Shown in pieces: positions 1 through 9,538 of a stretch of DNA of 64,000 nt. The translations under genes were made by a program, and so were the position numbers. Positions within the stretch are counted from its first letter, which is position 1. Every line of letters starts with the position of its first letter. A model generated the notes under the pieces. The model was not told the origin of the DNA and made no database searches. It was given only the letters and a program-made list of their open reading frames with translations. The DNA is from an uncultured Bacilli bacterium (GTDB lineage: Bacteria; Bacillota_I; Bacilli_A; RF39; UBA660), in assembly GCA_910586195.1 (NCBI GenBank), contig CAJUHO010000001.1:51882-115881 (forward strand), given 5' to 3'.

Positions 1-1170
1 TCTACCTTTAAAAACACTTATGCTTTCTTTTCGATGTATGCGAATGCAGATCATATTGATCCAAGGGAATATGATATTCCTATTAGTAAACGGGAATTTA
101 GTGATCGATTTATCCTATCTAAATTGAATCGTTTAATTAAAGATGTAACAAATGATTATGAGGAGTATGATTTAAATAAAGTAGCACGTGCCATTGTACC
201 ATTTTTAAATGATGACTTATCTAATTGGTATATTCGTAGCAACCGAAGAAGATTTTGGTCTGCTCAGTTGGATGAATCTAAAAAGGCTGTTTATTTGACT
301 CTTTATGAGGTGTTAGTTACATTATCAAAACTAGTAGCGCCAATTACGCCATTTATTGCAGAAGAAGTTTATCAAAAATTAACAAATGAAGAATCTGTTC
401 ATTTAACAAGTTATCCAACAGTAGATGAGTCATTGATAAATGATGATGTAGAAGCTTGTATGAATTTGGTACGAGATATTTGTTCGCTAGGCCGTTTTGC
501 TAGAGAAGAGGCGGGAATTAAAGTTCGTCAGCCAATTAGTAAACTAATTTTGTCAGAAGATGATAAAGATAAGATAGAAAAACTACTTCCAATTATTCAA
601 GAGGAATTAAATGTAAAAGAAATTGTTTTTCAAGAGGATATGAGTAAATATTTAGATTACATTGTTAAGCCAAACTTTAAGGTTTTAGGTAAAAAGTTAG
701 GTTCTGATATTAAAGAGTTACAATTGAAACTACAAAATCTTGAAAAAGAGGAAATAACATCTCTTCAAAAAGGCTCTCTTACTATAACAGTAGCAGGAAA
801 TGAATTAATATTGGACTCATCTTCTGTAATTATTACATTAAAACAAAAAGAGGGATATGCTTCTAGTAGTAACGAGAAAACTTGCGTAGTTTTAGATACT
901 ACTTTAACAGAAGAGCTGATTTTGGAAGGTTTGGCTCGCGAATTTGTTCGTAATGTTCAAGCATTGAGAAAAGAGGCAGATTTTGAAATTACAGATCATA
1001 TTGCCGTTTATTATGATGGAGACTCTGAATTAGATCAAATGTTAGAAGTATACAAAGAATATGTTATGAGGGAAACAATTGCAGAGGAAATCATAAGAAA
1101 AGAGCTAAATATAGAAGAAGTAGCGCTTAATGATATTAACGGAAAAATTCAAGTAGAGAGAAGAAAATAA
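1..1170 (+). CDS. ileS: Isoleucyl-tRNA synthetase, C-terminal part (5' end outside window)
   Basis: The reading frame is open from base 1, so the gene is cut by the window edge and about 389 codons are visible. The product charges tRNA-Ile in the cytoplasm. The visible part starts in the end of the catalytic domain and runs into the class Ia anticodon-binding helical domain, with a typical SNWYIRSNRRRFW segment and APITPFIAEEVYQ. It ends in the C-terminal extension (LAREFVRNVQALRKEADFEI), which is characteristic of IleRS rather than ValRS or LeuRS. An Ile-type terminator follows directly. Family assignment is firm; nothing can be said about the N-terminus or any upstream T-box. Confidence 0.95.
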   Translation, partial: STFKNTYAFFSMYANADHIDPREYDIPISKREFSDRFILSKLNRLIKDVTNDYEEYDLNKVARAIVPFLNDDLSNWYIRSNRRRFWSAQLDESKKAVYLTLYEVLVTLSKLVAPITPFIAEEVYQKLTNEESVHLTSYPTVDESLINDDVEACMNLVRDICSLGRFAREEAGIKVRQPISKLILSEDDKDKIEKLLPIIQEELNVKEIVFQEDMSKYLDYIVKPNFKVLGKKLGSDIKELQLKLQNLEKEEITSLQKGSLTITVAGNELILDSSSVIITLKQKEGYASSSNEKTCVVLDTTLTEELILEGLAREFVRNVQALRKEADFEITDHIAVYYDGDSELDQMLEVYKEYVMRETIAEEIIRKELNIEEVALNDINGKIQVERRK

Positions 1171-1191
1171 GAATTCATTCTCTCTTTTTTT
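1155..1191 (+). terminator. Rho-independent terminator of ileS
   Basis: AGAGAGAA (1155-1162) pairs with TTCTCTCT (1178-1185) and a T-run follows. The left arm overlaps the last codons of ileS. Confidence 0.75.
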
Positions 1192-1272
1192 GTTGGGGAT
1201 TGATAAAATTTACTTTTCAAAACTTTTTAAATATAGTAGAATAGTAAATGGATAGTAGGATAGGGTGATAGT

Positions 1273-3066
1273 ATGCTTATAGATGTTGATTTAGATGTTT
1301 TAAATTTTATTTTAAATCCTAATTATGATGATATAAAGAGGCAGTTAGAATATATAAAAAAAGCTTATATAGCGGAATATGGAATACAAAATCGTAGAAA
1401 AATAGAAAAAAATTTTGGAAAGATTAATTATTTGTTTCTATCAGAGAAAAAAGATATGAAAAAGTTTATTGCAGATTTTGAAGAAACTATGGTAGTACAA
1501 TTATATAAAAAATTATTATCGTCTTTTGGATATCAATATCCTATATATATCGACGAGAAGAAAAATTTGAATTTTATTGAAAAAATTTTCGTAAATCATA
1601 ATGTTTTGTTTTTTGAAAATGATAGAGATTTGGTGTTTTTTAAAGGACCTATTAAAAGTCAATTAATATCATTTATAGAGGATTGTCACGACAAAGAGAG
1701 AAAGACTTTTTTGAAAAAACAACTTAATTTCATTAAAACTGTTGAAAGAAAACATAATGCTATTCAAAAATTATTACAAGAAAAGAAGCAAGAAATTAGA
1801 AAAAGTGATCAACAAGAACAACACGAACATGACTCTATAGTAAAATCATTTATTATAAATCATCCTATTTTTTTAACAGCTTCAGAGTTTAATTATATTA
1901 ATCAATATCCTGATTATGATATAGCGTCTTTTTTACAAAAATCAAAATATTATAAGCATTTGGTTTCTGTCTCTGATGAGGGAATTAATATGGGAGATAT
2001 TAAATATTTTAAACCAGATTATGACGAGGACGTTTATGCTCTTTTTGCTCGTAAGAATATTTTAGTGGATTTTGGTATTGATTCTACAAAATTAAATGTT
2101 GATATTCAAGATGGGGCGTCTCTTCTAGAAAAAATCAGATTTCCTCGTAATGCTAGTATGTCAGAGTTTTTTAAAGGTAGGCAGGCCCTTGATATCTTAG
2201 AAGATGAGATAAATTCTTATAATGATAAATATCAAAGCGTTGAAGATAATTATCGTTACATTATTGGAAAGGAAGAATTTATTAATCAATATCTGTTGAG
2301 TGATGCTGTTGCGAATCGTACTTGTAATAAAGATATAAAAGATTTATTAACGTTTACATCTCTAGATAAACAAAAAAGGGAAGGTATTTATAAATTTGTA
2401 AATAATTCTTTTCAAAATACTTCTTGTACAGGAGTTTGTGCTACATATCTTCTAGATATGGATAAGCATCACAATTATATTGGAATTGAGTATATGGCAT
2501 TAAATGTACTATCTTGCATAAGAGTAAACCCTAATCATAAATTGAATTCTACTATGGACTATGTGTTATCTCATGAGGGTGGACATATTGCAACTATGTC
2601 AGATGAATATAGTGCTATTTCGGGGTTTGATCTTGAAAAAAAATATACAAATTTAAATGAGTTATACAACCAATATAAAAATAAAAAGGTCAGGGAAAGA
2701 TTGGCTGGTTATAGTGATAGTGTCTTAATAGCAGATAGTACAGCAGTAGAGAATATAGATTTATCTGTTCATAGCACAAATTATTTTTTGCTAGAGCCAT
2801 TTATTCCTAAATATGAATCTGTATTTGAAGAGGCTTCTGTCAATAACAATCCTGGTGTTTTAAAAGAGTCTTTGGGAGATGAAAATTTAGAACAGTTTCT
2901 TCTTGTTGTAAATGATTTCTATCATCAACAAGAAGAAATGCTGAAACTTGGAAAATATATTTTTATTGAGAATTTTGATTATGTCCAAGACGTGAAACAG
3001 CAAGTACAAAATATAGTAGAACAGGTCGAATTAAGACATAGTAGTACTTCAAATAAAAAGAAATAG
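1273..3066 (+). CDS. Large hypothetical protein with HExxH zincin motif
   Basis: 597 codons, ATG start behind GGTGATA. I do not recognise the family. The first two thirds are rich in Lys, Glu, Tyr and Asn with helical, possibly coiled-coil stretches (around residues 150-190, KKQLNFIKTVERKHN then KLLQEKKQEIRK). Near residue 435 there is SHEGGHIATMSDEY, an HExxH zinc-protease signature, followed about 60-90 residues later by acidic helices that could supply a third ligand, the arrangement seen in gluzincins such as M3 oligoendopeptidases. No signal peptide or membrane segment is visible, so it is probably cytoplasmic. It stands alone between two terminators. A peptidase role is inferred from the motif only. 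Confidence 0.75.
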   Translation: MLIDVDLDVLNFILNPNYDDIKRQLEYIKKAYIAEYGIQNRRKIEKNFGKINYLFLSEKKDMKKFIADFEETMVVQLYKKLLSSFGYQYPIYIDEKKNLNFIEKIFVNHNVLFFENDRDLVFFKGPIKSQLISFIEDCHDKERKTFLKKQLNFIKTVERKHNAIQKLLQEKKQEIRKSDQQEQHEHDSIVKSFIINHPIFLTASEFNYINQYPDYDIASFLQKSKYYKHLVSVSDEGINMGDIKYFKPDYDEDVYALFARKNILVDFGIDSTKLNVDIQDGASLLEKIRFPRNASMSEFFKGRQALDILEDEINSYNDKYQSVEDNYRYIIGKEEFINQYLLSDAVANRTCNKDIKDLLTFTSLDKQKREGIYKFVNNSFQNTSCTGVCATYLLDMDKHHNYIGIEYMALNVLSCIRVNPNHKLNSTMDYVLSHEGGHIATMSDEYSAISGFDLEKKYTNLNELYNQYKNKKVRERLAGYSDSVLIADSTAVENIDLSVHSTNYFLLEPFIPKYESVFEEASVNNNPGVLKESLGDENLEQFLLVVNDFYHQQEEMLKLGKYIFIENFDYVQDVKQQVQNIVEQVELRHSSTSNKKK

Positions 3067-3100
3067 GAGAAAAGTAAGTCGGGTTTACTCCTGTTTTTTT
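3065..3100 (+). terminator. Terminator after the HExxH gene
   Basis: AGGAG (3065-3069) and CTCCT (3088-3092) bracket an imperfectly paired AGTAA/TTTACT inner region, followed by GTTTTTTT. Confidence 0.6.
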
Positions 3101-3234
3101 ATGCTATTGTTATTATTTATAAATATAAAGGTATGAATGGAATATCTTTCTTCTTGCTAATGGAATATAATCAATGGTACAATGTTGTTATCAATATTAA
3201 GTTTGCAAGTTCAAATAGGAAAGGTAGTAGTCTC

Positions 3235-4380
3235 ATGCATTGTATAGTAAGTATTATTTATGGTTTTATTATCGCTTTTTTAATCCTTTTAAGTTTGATA
3301 TATAAAATCAAAACAAAAGTTATCCATATGATAAATAAACAAAAAGGTGTTTTGTATAAGAATGCGATTTTAGAAGAGATGAGACATTTAAAAAAAGGCA
3401 AACCTTCCTCAACTGAACATATTATTTATTTACAAAAAGAATTAAAAAAGGTGAGAAACCTACTTATTTTTGAAGATGTATTATCGCAGTTAGAGCAGGA
3501 GGATTGTCCTTTGTTAGAAGAGTATTGCATTAGCATTTCTATTGCTTTTCAATATTTGGCAGATTACTTTCGTACAAAGAAATCACTTGATAAGGCCCAT
3601 TTTACCTATGTCTTATCATTGTTTCCTAAGATATTACAGAATGATGATGATACTATTAGTTATGCCATGATGCATTTTGTTTTAGATAAGTCAATTTATT
3701 GTAGACAGTATGCAATGCTTTTTTTCTACCGAAGAGGGTCTGAAAAATTAGTAGTAAATTCTTTAAAGAAAATTAGTAAACGTAATCTATATTATAGTCC
3801 TAGATTATTGGTAGATGATTTATTACTTTTTAATGGGAACCATAAAACATTAGTGGCACTTTTACTACAACAATTCGATCTTTTTTCTCCTAATTTTCAA
3901 GTGGCGATTATTAATTATGCAAGATTTAGTAAAGAAAATCGAGTAGAAGAAATTTATCAGAAATTTCATAGTAAGAAATATGATAAAGAAGTAGATTTAA
4001 CGATTATTAGGTATTTTGCTTGCTATTGCTATGAACCGATGGGAGAGAAACTCTTGCAAATTTTATACAATAAAGATGACTATAACTATGAGTATCGCCT
4101 AGTAGCTGCTTATGCTTTGGCATCATATGATACGAAAAAGGCAAGATTGGCTTTAATAGATTGTTTATCAGATTATAATTGGTATGTACGAAAAAATGCA
4201 GCAATTTCATTATCGAGAATGACTTTGGGGTTAGATGAGATTCGTATTATGAATGCTATTACCGATCCTTATGCTAATCAGATGCTTGACTATGTTTGGC
4301 AAAGCTCTGGCAAATCGTTTGAGAAATTCATAAATGCCACAGTATCCGCTAAACCAGCAAAAGAGAAGGTAGGTGTTTGA
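3235..4380 (+). CDS. Membrane-anchored HEAT-like repeat protein
   Basis: 381 codons from the ATG at 3235, chosen because AAAGGTAGT lies just upstream and the protein then opens directly with one hydrophobic segment (residues 1-25, IVSIIYGFIIAFLILLSLIY). An upstream in-frame ATG at 3133 would add 34 residues. The rest is alpha-helical, and the C-terminal part has HEAT-like units (YRLVAAYALASYDTKKARLALIDCLSDYNWYVRKNAAISL) typical of a protein-binding scaffold on the cytoplasmic face. The stop abuts the following glycosyltransferase gene, so the two are probably one operon. It may be an accessory or assembly factor for that enzyme; this is inference from position. Confidence 0.75.
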   Translation: MHCIVSIIYGFIIAFLILLSLIYKIKTKVIHMINKQKGVLYKNAILEEMRHLKKGKPSSTEHIIYLQKELKKVRNLLIFEDVLSQLEQEDCPLLEEYCISISIAFQYLADYFRTKKSLDKAHFTYVLSLFPKILQNDDDTISYAMMHFVLDKSIYCRQYAMLFFYRRGSEKLVVNSLKKISKRNLYYSPRLLVDDLLLFNGNHKTLVALLLQQFDLFSPNFQVAIINYARFSKENRVEEIYQKFHSKKYDKEVDLTIIRYFACYCYEPMGEKLLQILYNKDDYNYEYRLVAAYALASYDTKKARLALIDCLSDYNWYVRKNAAISLSRMTLGLDEIRIMNAITDPYANQMLDYVWQSSGKSFEKFINATVSAKPAKEKVGV

Positions 4381-4381
4381 G

Positions 4382-5707
4382 ATGGATCTTTTTAGAACAG
4401 GCCTTATAGTGATGAGTTATTTATTCCTTCTATTTTTGATAATATATTCTATATATTTGTTTTTTACTATTTTAATCGGTTTTATAGGGCTTTATAGAAA
4501 ATCCTCTTATAGAAGGCTCAACAGTCGTTTGAACAGTGATTATGATATTCCTATTTCTATTTTAATTACAACACATAATCATGAAAAAGTAATAGTGAAT
4601 ACGATAGATAATCTTTTGAAATTAAAATATAAGGCTTATGAAATTATTATAGTAGATGACGGTTCTTCTGATAAAACTACGGATTTATTGGTGAGACATT
4701 TACGAATGAAAAAAATAAATCGTCCTATTCGTAAACAATTACAAATAAAAGATATAAAAGAAGTCTACGAGGGGAATCATGATTTTGTTAAAATTACACT
4801 GGTAAAGAAAGAGTTTTGCGGTCGAATAGAATCCTTAAATACAGCCATTGATATTGCGACTTATCCTTATATTACCTGTATAGATGCTACGACTACTTTG
4901 GCCCAGGATGCTCTCGTTAATATTGTTCGTCCTATTTTGGAAGATGAGGAGATGCTTGTTTGTAGTGGAAGTGTACGTGTTAGTAATAAAAATGAGAAAA
5001 CAAAGTCTTATTTTCTACCACGAGGGGTTCTTTCTAGTATGCAGGCACTAGAGTATAATCGGTACTTTTTAGCAGAACGACGCATGAATACTGCTCCTGT
5101 TGTTAAAACATTTAATCTATTTAAAAAGGATGTTGTGATTGCTATTGGTGGATTTGATTTAAATTCATTTGGAGAGGATTATGAGTTAATTCTAAAATTA
5201 AAGGCCTATTCCAAAAAACAAGGGATTTCCTATGTATCACAATATGTTCCAGAAGTTGTCTGTTTTGTTGAAGTGCCAAATACAGTTATGAAGTTTCTTC
5301 ATCAAAAAAGCAATCAAAATAGAGTAGTTGTCCACAGCAATCTTAAAAACAAAAAGTCAGTGTGGGATATATTATATGCCCCTCTTTCTGGTTGGGTAGG
5401 TCCTATCTTAGAGCTTTTAGGAATACTTGCGATTATTCTCGCTTGTTATCTACACTTAATAGATGTAAGTGGTACTATAATATTTTTAATAAGTTATACT
5501 ATATTTGGAGCATTTTTAACGTTTTATATATTTACAGCAAGATTTGCGATAGAACTCGAAACGTTATCGTTCTTTCGTAAAATAAGTATTTTTTCAACAG
5601 CAGTATTAGAGATGACAATTTTAAAATTATTAACATTAATAGCAAAAATTTTCTCGCTTCTACCTAAAAAGAGTGAGATTAGACCTATAGAAAAGAAGGG
5701 TAATTGA
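4382..5707 (+). CDS. Family 2 membrane glycosyltransferase (PgaC/hyaluronan-synthase-like)
   Basis: 441 codons, ATG at 4382 preferred over an in-frame GTG at 4373 because of the AAGGTAGG spacing. There is an N-terminal membrane segment (about residues 8-35), then a GT-A fold: ILITTHNHEK, IIVDDGSSDKT (nucleotide-sugar Asp), TCIDATTT (DxD-like) and GGFDLNSFGEDYEL (catalytic ED). A weak QxxRW equivalent (KSNQNRVVVHS) and two or three C-terminal membrane segments follow. This is the layout of processive beta-glycan synthases, so it probably makes and exports an extracellular polysaccharide. The polymer cannot be named. It is translationally close to the HEAT-like gene upstream and converges with the transglutaminase gene. 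Confidence 0.85.
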   Translation: MDLFRTGLIVMSYLFLLFLIIYSIYLFFTILIGFIGLYRKSSYRRLNSRLNSDYDIPISILITTHNHEKVIVNTIDNLLKLKYKAYEIIIVDDGSSDKTTDLLVRHLRMKKINRPIRKQLQIKDIKEVYEGNHDFVKITLVKKEFCGRIESLNTAIDIATYPYITCIDATTTLAQDALVNIVRPILEDEEMLVCSGSVRVSNKNEKTKSYFLPRGVLSSMQALEYNRYFLAERRMNTAPVVKTFNLFKKDVVIAIGGFDLNSFGEDYELILKLKAYSKKQGISYVSQYVPEVVCFVEVPNTVMKFLHQKSNQNRVVVHSNLKNKKSVWDILYAPLSGWVGPILELLGILAIILACYLHLIDVSGTIIFLISYTIFGAFLTFYIFTARFAIELETLSFFRKISIFSTAVLEMTILKLLTLIAKIFSLLPKKSEIRPIEKKGN

Positions 5708-5713
5708 GCCCTT

Positions 5714-6628
5714 CTATTTTAATTCTTGATAAACGTTGTCTGAAAATATATGTTGTTCTTTTTCTATTTCATTTAATTTCTGTGTATTAATTAAGAAAAA
5801 GTTATATTCTAATAAATCAGATCCATCTGTTGTTACAGGATCATCCCAAGTTAAATCTAAGTGATACCACTGATTATCAATTAATACTGCATTCCATACA
5901 TGATTTTCACTAGAGACTTTGATATTATTTAGGCTCATATCCTCTAAAAGTAGAGCCATTGCATCTGTATATCCTCCACATAATCCCTTTCCTTCGATCA
6001 AAGGACCATAGGCAATATCGGATTTATATTTCACAATATTTTCATCACTTCTACTAGAATCATATTTACTATTGTTAATAATATAATCATGATATACTTT
6101 GATTTGCTCAATAGTAGATAGGGAATCATTTTGGAGTATTTCTTTGATATACTCTACTTTTTCTTGAACACTTTTGATATCACTTTTACTATAAGTTTTA
6201 TCGATACGAATTGTAATTTTTCCAAGACTATCATAAACAGTTTCAATATGCTTAAAACCGTTAAATGGATGAACAAAATTATTGATATGGGATAGTGTTG
6301 TTTGATCATTTGCTAAATATTTTACTTCTGATAGGCACTCTTTCCAATCATCTGGACAATAAAAAGTAAATTCTTCTTTTCCTGCATTAATAATAGTGTA
6401 GTAAATATCAATAAGATCCTGTTTAGAATGTGGTTGAAAGTTATTGGTATTTTCTACAAAACTATATCCATAATTTCGATAATAATTATTGTGACCTTCT
6501 AGTTTTACATCCTTATCTACCTTAATAAAGTGTTCTGTATAAAGAATGACTAATTGTTCTCTTAATAGAAATGCAAAACCAGAAACAATTAATAAAAGTC
6601 CCAGCACAATAAATCTTGTGTATTTCAT
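5714..6628 (-). CDS. Membrane-anchored transglutaminase-like (cysteine protease fold) protein
   Basis: 304 codons from ATG at 6628, behind AGGGTG; a longer frame to 6727 overlaps rpsT and has no good start. An uncleaved-looking N-terminal membrane segment (FIVLGLLLIVSGFAFLL) puts the domain outside the cell. The C-terminal half has the transglutaminase-core triad: Cys in GKGLCGGYTDAM, His in SENHVWNAV and Asp in YHLDLTWDDP. In sporulating Firmicutes such proteins act in envelope or spore-surface crosslinking or as proteases; the substrate here is unknown. It lies downstream of rpsT on the same strand. Confidence 0.85.
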   Translation of the reverse strand: MKYTRFIVLGLLLIVSGFAFLLREQLVILYTEHFIKVDKDVKLEGHNNYYRNYGYSFVENTNNFQPHSKQDLIDIYYTIINAGKEEFTFYCPDDWKECLSEVKYLANDQTTLSHINNFVHPFNGFKHIETVYDSLGKITIRIDKTYSKSDIKSVQEKVEYIKEILQNDSLSTIEQIKVYHDYIINNSKYDSSRSDENIVKYKSDIAYGPLIEGKGLCGGYTDAMALLLEDMSLNNIKVSSENHVWNAVLIDNQWYHLDLTWDDPVTTDGSDLLEYNFFLINTQKLNEIEKEQHIFSDNVYQELK

Positions 6629-6713
6629 ATCATTCACCCTAATATTATCATAACATAAAACGACAAAAAAATTAGTAAAAATACGTTCGGTTGACATAAA
6701 AAAACAACAGATT

Positions 6714-6977
6714 TTACTCCATTGCATTCTTCATTTTAGTAAGTCTTGATTTTAAACGTGCACCTTTGTTCTGGTGTACTAATCCATTTGCAACTGCTTT
6801 GTCAATTCTTTGAATTGCAATATTTAAGTTAACAGCAGCGTCTTCTTTGTTTCCAGCCTTTACACTTTTTTCAAAGTTCTTTATGGCAGTTTTCATACTA
6901 GAAGTTATTAAAGTATTTACTTTTTCACGTTTTGCGTTACTACGAACACGCTTTTTTGCACTTTGAATATTTGGCAC
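6714..6977 (-). CDS. rpsT: 30S ribosomal protein S20
   Basis: 87 codons. The GTG at 6977 gives the usual S20 N-terminus (PNIQSAKKRVRSNAK) and has GAGGTG six bases upstream; an in-frame GTG three codons earlier sits inside that ribosome binding site. The protein is very basic and helical with the conserved C-terminal RLKSRLTKM, and binds 16S rRNA at the base of the small subunit. It is divergent from gpr, as in Bacillus, where rpsT and gpr are neighbours. Confidence 0.95.
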   Translation of the reverse strand: MPNIQSAKKRVRSNAKREKVNTLITSSMKTAIKNFEKSVKAGNKEDAAVNLNIAIQRIDKAVANGLVHQNKGARLKSRLTKMKNAME

Positions 6978-7079
6978 TTTTTTCACCTCACTTTTATAAA
7001 CATATTCATTTTAACAAAAAATAGTTAAAAATGCAAATAAAATATAGATATTTGTAGATATTAATAATGGTGATAAAAT

Positions 7080-8117
7080 GTGCATACAATAGATTTGAAA
7101 AATTATGGGTTTCGAACAGATTTGGTAATAGAAGATATTACAGAGGATTTAAGAGAAGAAGAGGTAAAATCTAAGCGCTATGAAAATAATGGTGTGATTG
7201 TTGAAGAGATGGAAATAAGTGATAGTGGTAGTAAAAAGTTAAATCGAAAAGCGGGGCTTTATCGTACTATCATTTTTCAAGATGTTACAGATAAAGATCA
7301 ATATAAAATAGTAGAAGATACTTTTATTAAAGTTTTTAAAAAATTTCTTTTAGATTGTAATTTGAAAGAGACGGATTCTGCTTTAATTGTTGGACTTGGA
7401 AATGATCATTCAACACCAGATGCATTAGGTCCTAAAACATTAGAACAAATATTAGTTACAAGACATTTGTTTCAACTAGGAGAGCTTGAAAAAGGGTATC
7501 GTAATACTGCTTCTTTTACACCAGATGTTACAGGAACAACGGGAATTGAAACAGGACAATTAATAAAAAGTGCTATTCATGTAGTAAAACCTAATTTTTT
7601 AATTGTCATAGATGCTTTAAAGGCAAATAATATGGAACGGGTAACGAAAACAATTCAAATGTCGAATACGGGAATTACACCTGGGTCAGGGGTTGGTAAT
7701 AATAGAGAAGAGTTATCTTATGAATCATTAGGTATTCCTGTGATCGTAATAGGAGTACCTACTATCGTCGATCTTGTGACAGTCGTTTCTAATACTGTAC
7801 AATATATTTATAAACACTTTAGTTATAAAATAGATCATATTGATAGTGCCAAAGAAAAATTAATTCCTAGTCATAAACAAAATTATATTGATTATCCTGA
7901 TACATTAACCAAGGAAGAGAAAGCAGAAATTTTAGGAATGATTGGAAATTTGGATGATAAAGATGTAAAAGAGTTAATTATGGAAGTATTAATCCCTATC
8001 AATTATAATTTGATGGTAACACCTAAAGAGATTGATTTTACAATTGATAGACTTTCGATGTTATTAGGTCAAGGAATTAATAAAAGTTTACATGAGAACT
8101 TTAAAGCGACAAAATAA
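7080..8117 (+). CDS. gpr: Germination protease GPR
   Basis: 345 codons with a GTG start at 7080 behind GGTGATA; the ATG two bases earlier is out of frame. GPR is the aspartic-type (A25) endopeptidase that degrades small acid-soluble spore proteins during germination. Visible family blocks are LIVGLGNDHSTPDALGPKT, FTPDVTGTTGIETGQ, VIDALKAN and NTGITPGSGVGNNR. It is followed 40 bases later by spoIIP, the order found in Bacillus and Clostridium. Its presence is strong evidence that the organism makes endospores or descends from spore formers. Confidence 0.97.
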   Translation: MHTIDLKNYGFRTDLVIEDITEDLREEEVKSKRYENNGVIVEEMEISDSGSKKLNRKAGLYRTIIFQDVTDKDQYKIVEDTFIKVFKKFLLDCNLKETDSALIVGLGNDHSTPDALGPKTLEQILVTRHLFQLGELEKGYRNTASFTPDVTGTTGIETGQLIKSAIHVVKPNFLIVIDALKANNMERVTKTIQMSNTGITPGSGVGNNREELSYESLGIPVIVIGVPTIVDLVTVVSNTVQYIYKHFSYKIDHIDSAKEKLIPSHKQNYIDYPDTLTKEEKAEILGMIGNLDDKDVKELIMEVLIPINYNLMVTPKEIDFTIDRLSMLLGQGINKSLHENFKATK

Positions 8118-8156
8118 ATAAGATTTATTATATATGATAGTTTTGGTGATGGTATT

Positions 8157-9104
8157 ATGAGAAAAAAGTTTATTGCCAAAAAACGAAAGAAAAAGAAACC
8201 AAAAATAAAGTTTCTTCTTTTTGCGCTCGTTTTCTTTTTTAGTTTTTATGTAACCTATGAATATTTGGCACAAAGTAATTTTAAAATAAGTGATCAGGTA
8301 TTAGTAAAGTTGTTATTAAAACAGTCTAATAATCATATTAAGGAAAAAACGGGTATGTTAGATAAGGTTAAAAAAATGGTGACAAATCCTACTTTTTTGA
8401 TTAATAAAAATTATAAGGGTCTTGTGAAGTTAGAACAAGAGGTGAAAAAAGAAAAGAGAGAAAAAGAGCTGAAGAATACAGTAGCGGAACCGTTAATATA
8501 CATTTATAATTCTCATCAAACAGAAGAGTATGCACCATCCTCTATTGCGGAATACTCTGTAACACCAACCGTATTGGTGGGAAGCTATATCTTAGAGGAG
8601 CGATTAGAACAGGCAGGTTTTGAAACATTAGTAGAAGAGAGGAGTATTAAGAATTTATTAAATGAAAATAAGTGGAATTATAATTATAGTTATAGGGCTT
8701 CTAGAATATATTTAGATGATGTAAAGAATAATTATAGGACTATAAAATATTTTATTGATTTTCATAGAGATTCTTTATCTTATGATAAAACAACAATAGA
8801 AATTGAAGGGAAGAGTTATGCGAAATTATTATTTTTAATAGGACTTGAAAATCCTAATTATATGAAGAATTTATCTTTTACGGAAAAAATAGTTGCAAAG
8901 TTAAATGAGAGGTACCCAGGCCTTTGTAAAGGAATTTATAAAAAAGGAGGAGAGGGCGTAAACGGTGTATATAATCAAGATAGTTCTGAATATACCATTT
9001 TATTAGAGGTAGGGGGCCCTGATAATAAAATCACGGAAGTGTTAAATTCTGTGAATGCTTTTAGCGAGGTATTTAGTGAGGTGATTACGGTTAATGAAGG
9101 GTAA
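8157..9104 (+). CDS. spoIIP: Stage II sporulation protein P
   Basis: 315 codons. SpoIIP is the amidase/endopeptidase that, with SpoIID and SpoIIM, thins septal peptidoglycan and drives engulfment of the forespore. There is a basic N-terminus, one membrane segment (FLLFALVFFFSFYVTYEYLA, residues about 20-40), a linker, then the catalytic domain with IYIYNSHQTEEY (zinc His/Glu), IDFHRDS and LLEVGGPDN. The stop overlaps the start of the next small membrane gene by about 11 bases, so both are probably translated together. spoIIM of the same complex lies at 44.8 kb. Confidence 0.95.
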   Translation: MRKKFIAKKRKKKKPKIKFLLFALVFFFSFYVTYEYLAQSNFKISDQVLVKLLLKQSNNHIKEKTGMLDKVKKMVTNPTFLINKNYKGLVKLEQEVKKEKREKELKNTVAEPLIYIYNSHQTEEYAPSSIAEYSVTPTVLVGSYILEERLEQAGFETLVEERSIKNLLNENKWNYNYSYRASRIYLDDVKNNYRTIKYFIDFHRDSLSYDKTTIEIEGKSYAKLLFLIGLENPNYMKNLSFTEKIVAKLNERYPGLCKGIYKKGGEGVNGVYNQDSSEYTILLEVGGPDNKITEVLNSVNAFSEVFSEVITVNEG

Positions 9105-9417
9105 AAGTATCGTTCGAATGGTAATTGGTGTTTTGGGAATTGTTTTTTTAGTTGTTTATTTTGGAATGGCAAGTGGCTATTTAGAAGTTGAAAATAGAAG
9201 AAAGACAGCGCTTACACAGGAGGCGATGGAAAAATATGAAAAAGATTTAAAAGAGGGAAAGAAAATTGATATGGATGCTTATCTAGTGGAGAAAAAGGTC
9301 TATAGTAATCATATCTCCAGTGTGGTATTAGAAATGTCATCTATTATTGAAAAGGGCTTTAATGCTATTTTAGATTATTTATTTTCGGAGGTGGATAAGG
9401 CAGTAAAAAGTAAATAA
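9094..9417 (+). CDS. Small membrane protein in the spoIIP operon
   Basis: 107 codons overlapping the end of spoIIP. One N-terminal membrane segment (VIGVLGIVFLVVYFGMA) is followed by a charged helical tail. I do not recognise a family. The overlap suggests co-translation with SpoIIP and possibly a role at the engulfment septum; this is positional inference. Confidence 0.75.
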   Translation: MKGKSIVRMVIGVLGIVFLVVYFGMASGYLEVENRRKTALTQEAMEKYEKDLKEGKKIDMDAYLVEKKVYSNHISSVVLEMSSIIEKGFNAILDYLFSEVDKAVKSK

Positions 9418-9482
9418 ATTGTTGTTTTTTCATATAATAAGAAGAAATAATTTCTCTTTTTTGTAAAAATAAGTCAAATAAT

Positions 9483-9511
9483 TTGATATTAGAAATAATT
9501 TTCGCTATAAT
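9483..9511 (+). promoter_or_regulatory. Sigma-A-type promoter of parE
   Basis: TTGATA at 9483-9488 and a perfect TATAAT at 9506-9511, separated by 17 bases, about 28 bases before the parE start. Confidence 0.7.
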
Positions 9512-9538
9512 TGATATGAAAAGTAATGGAGTGATAAT

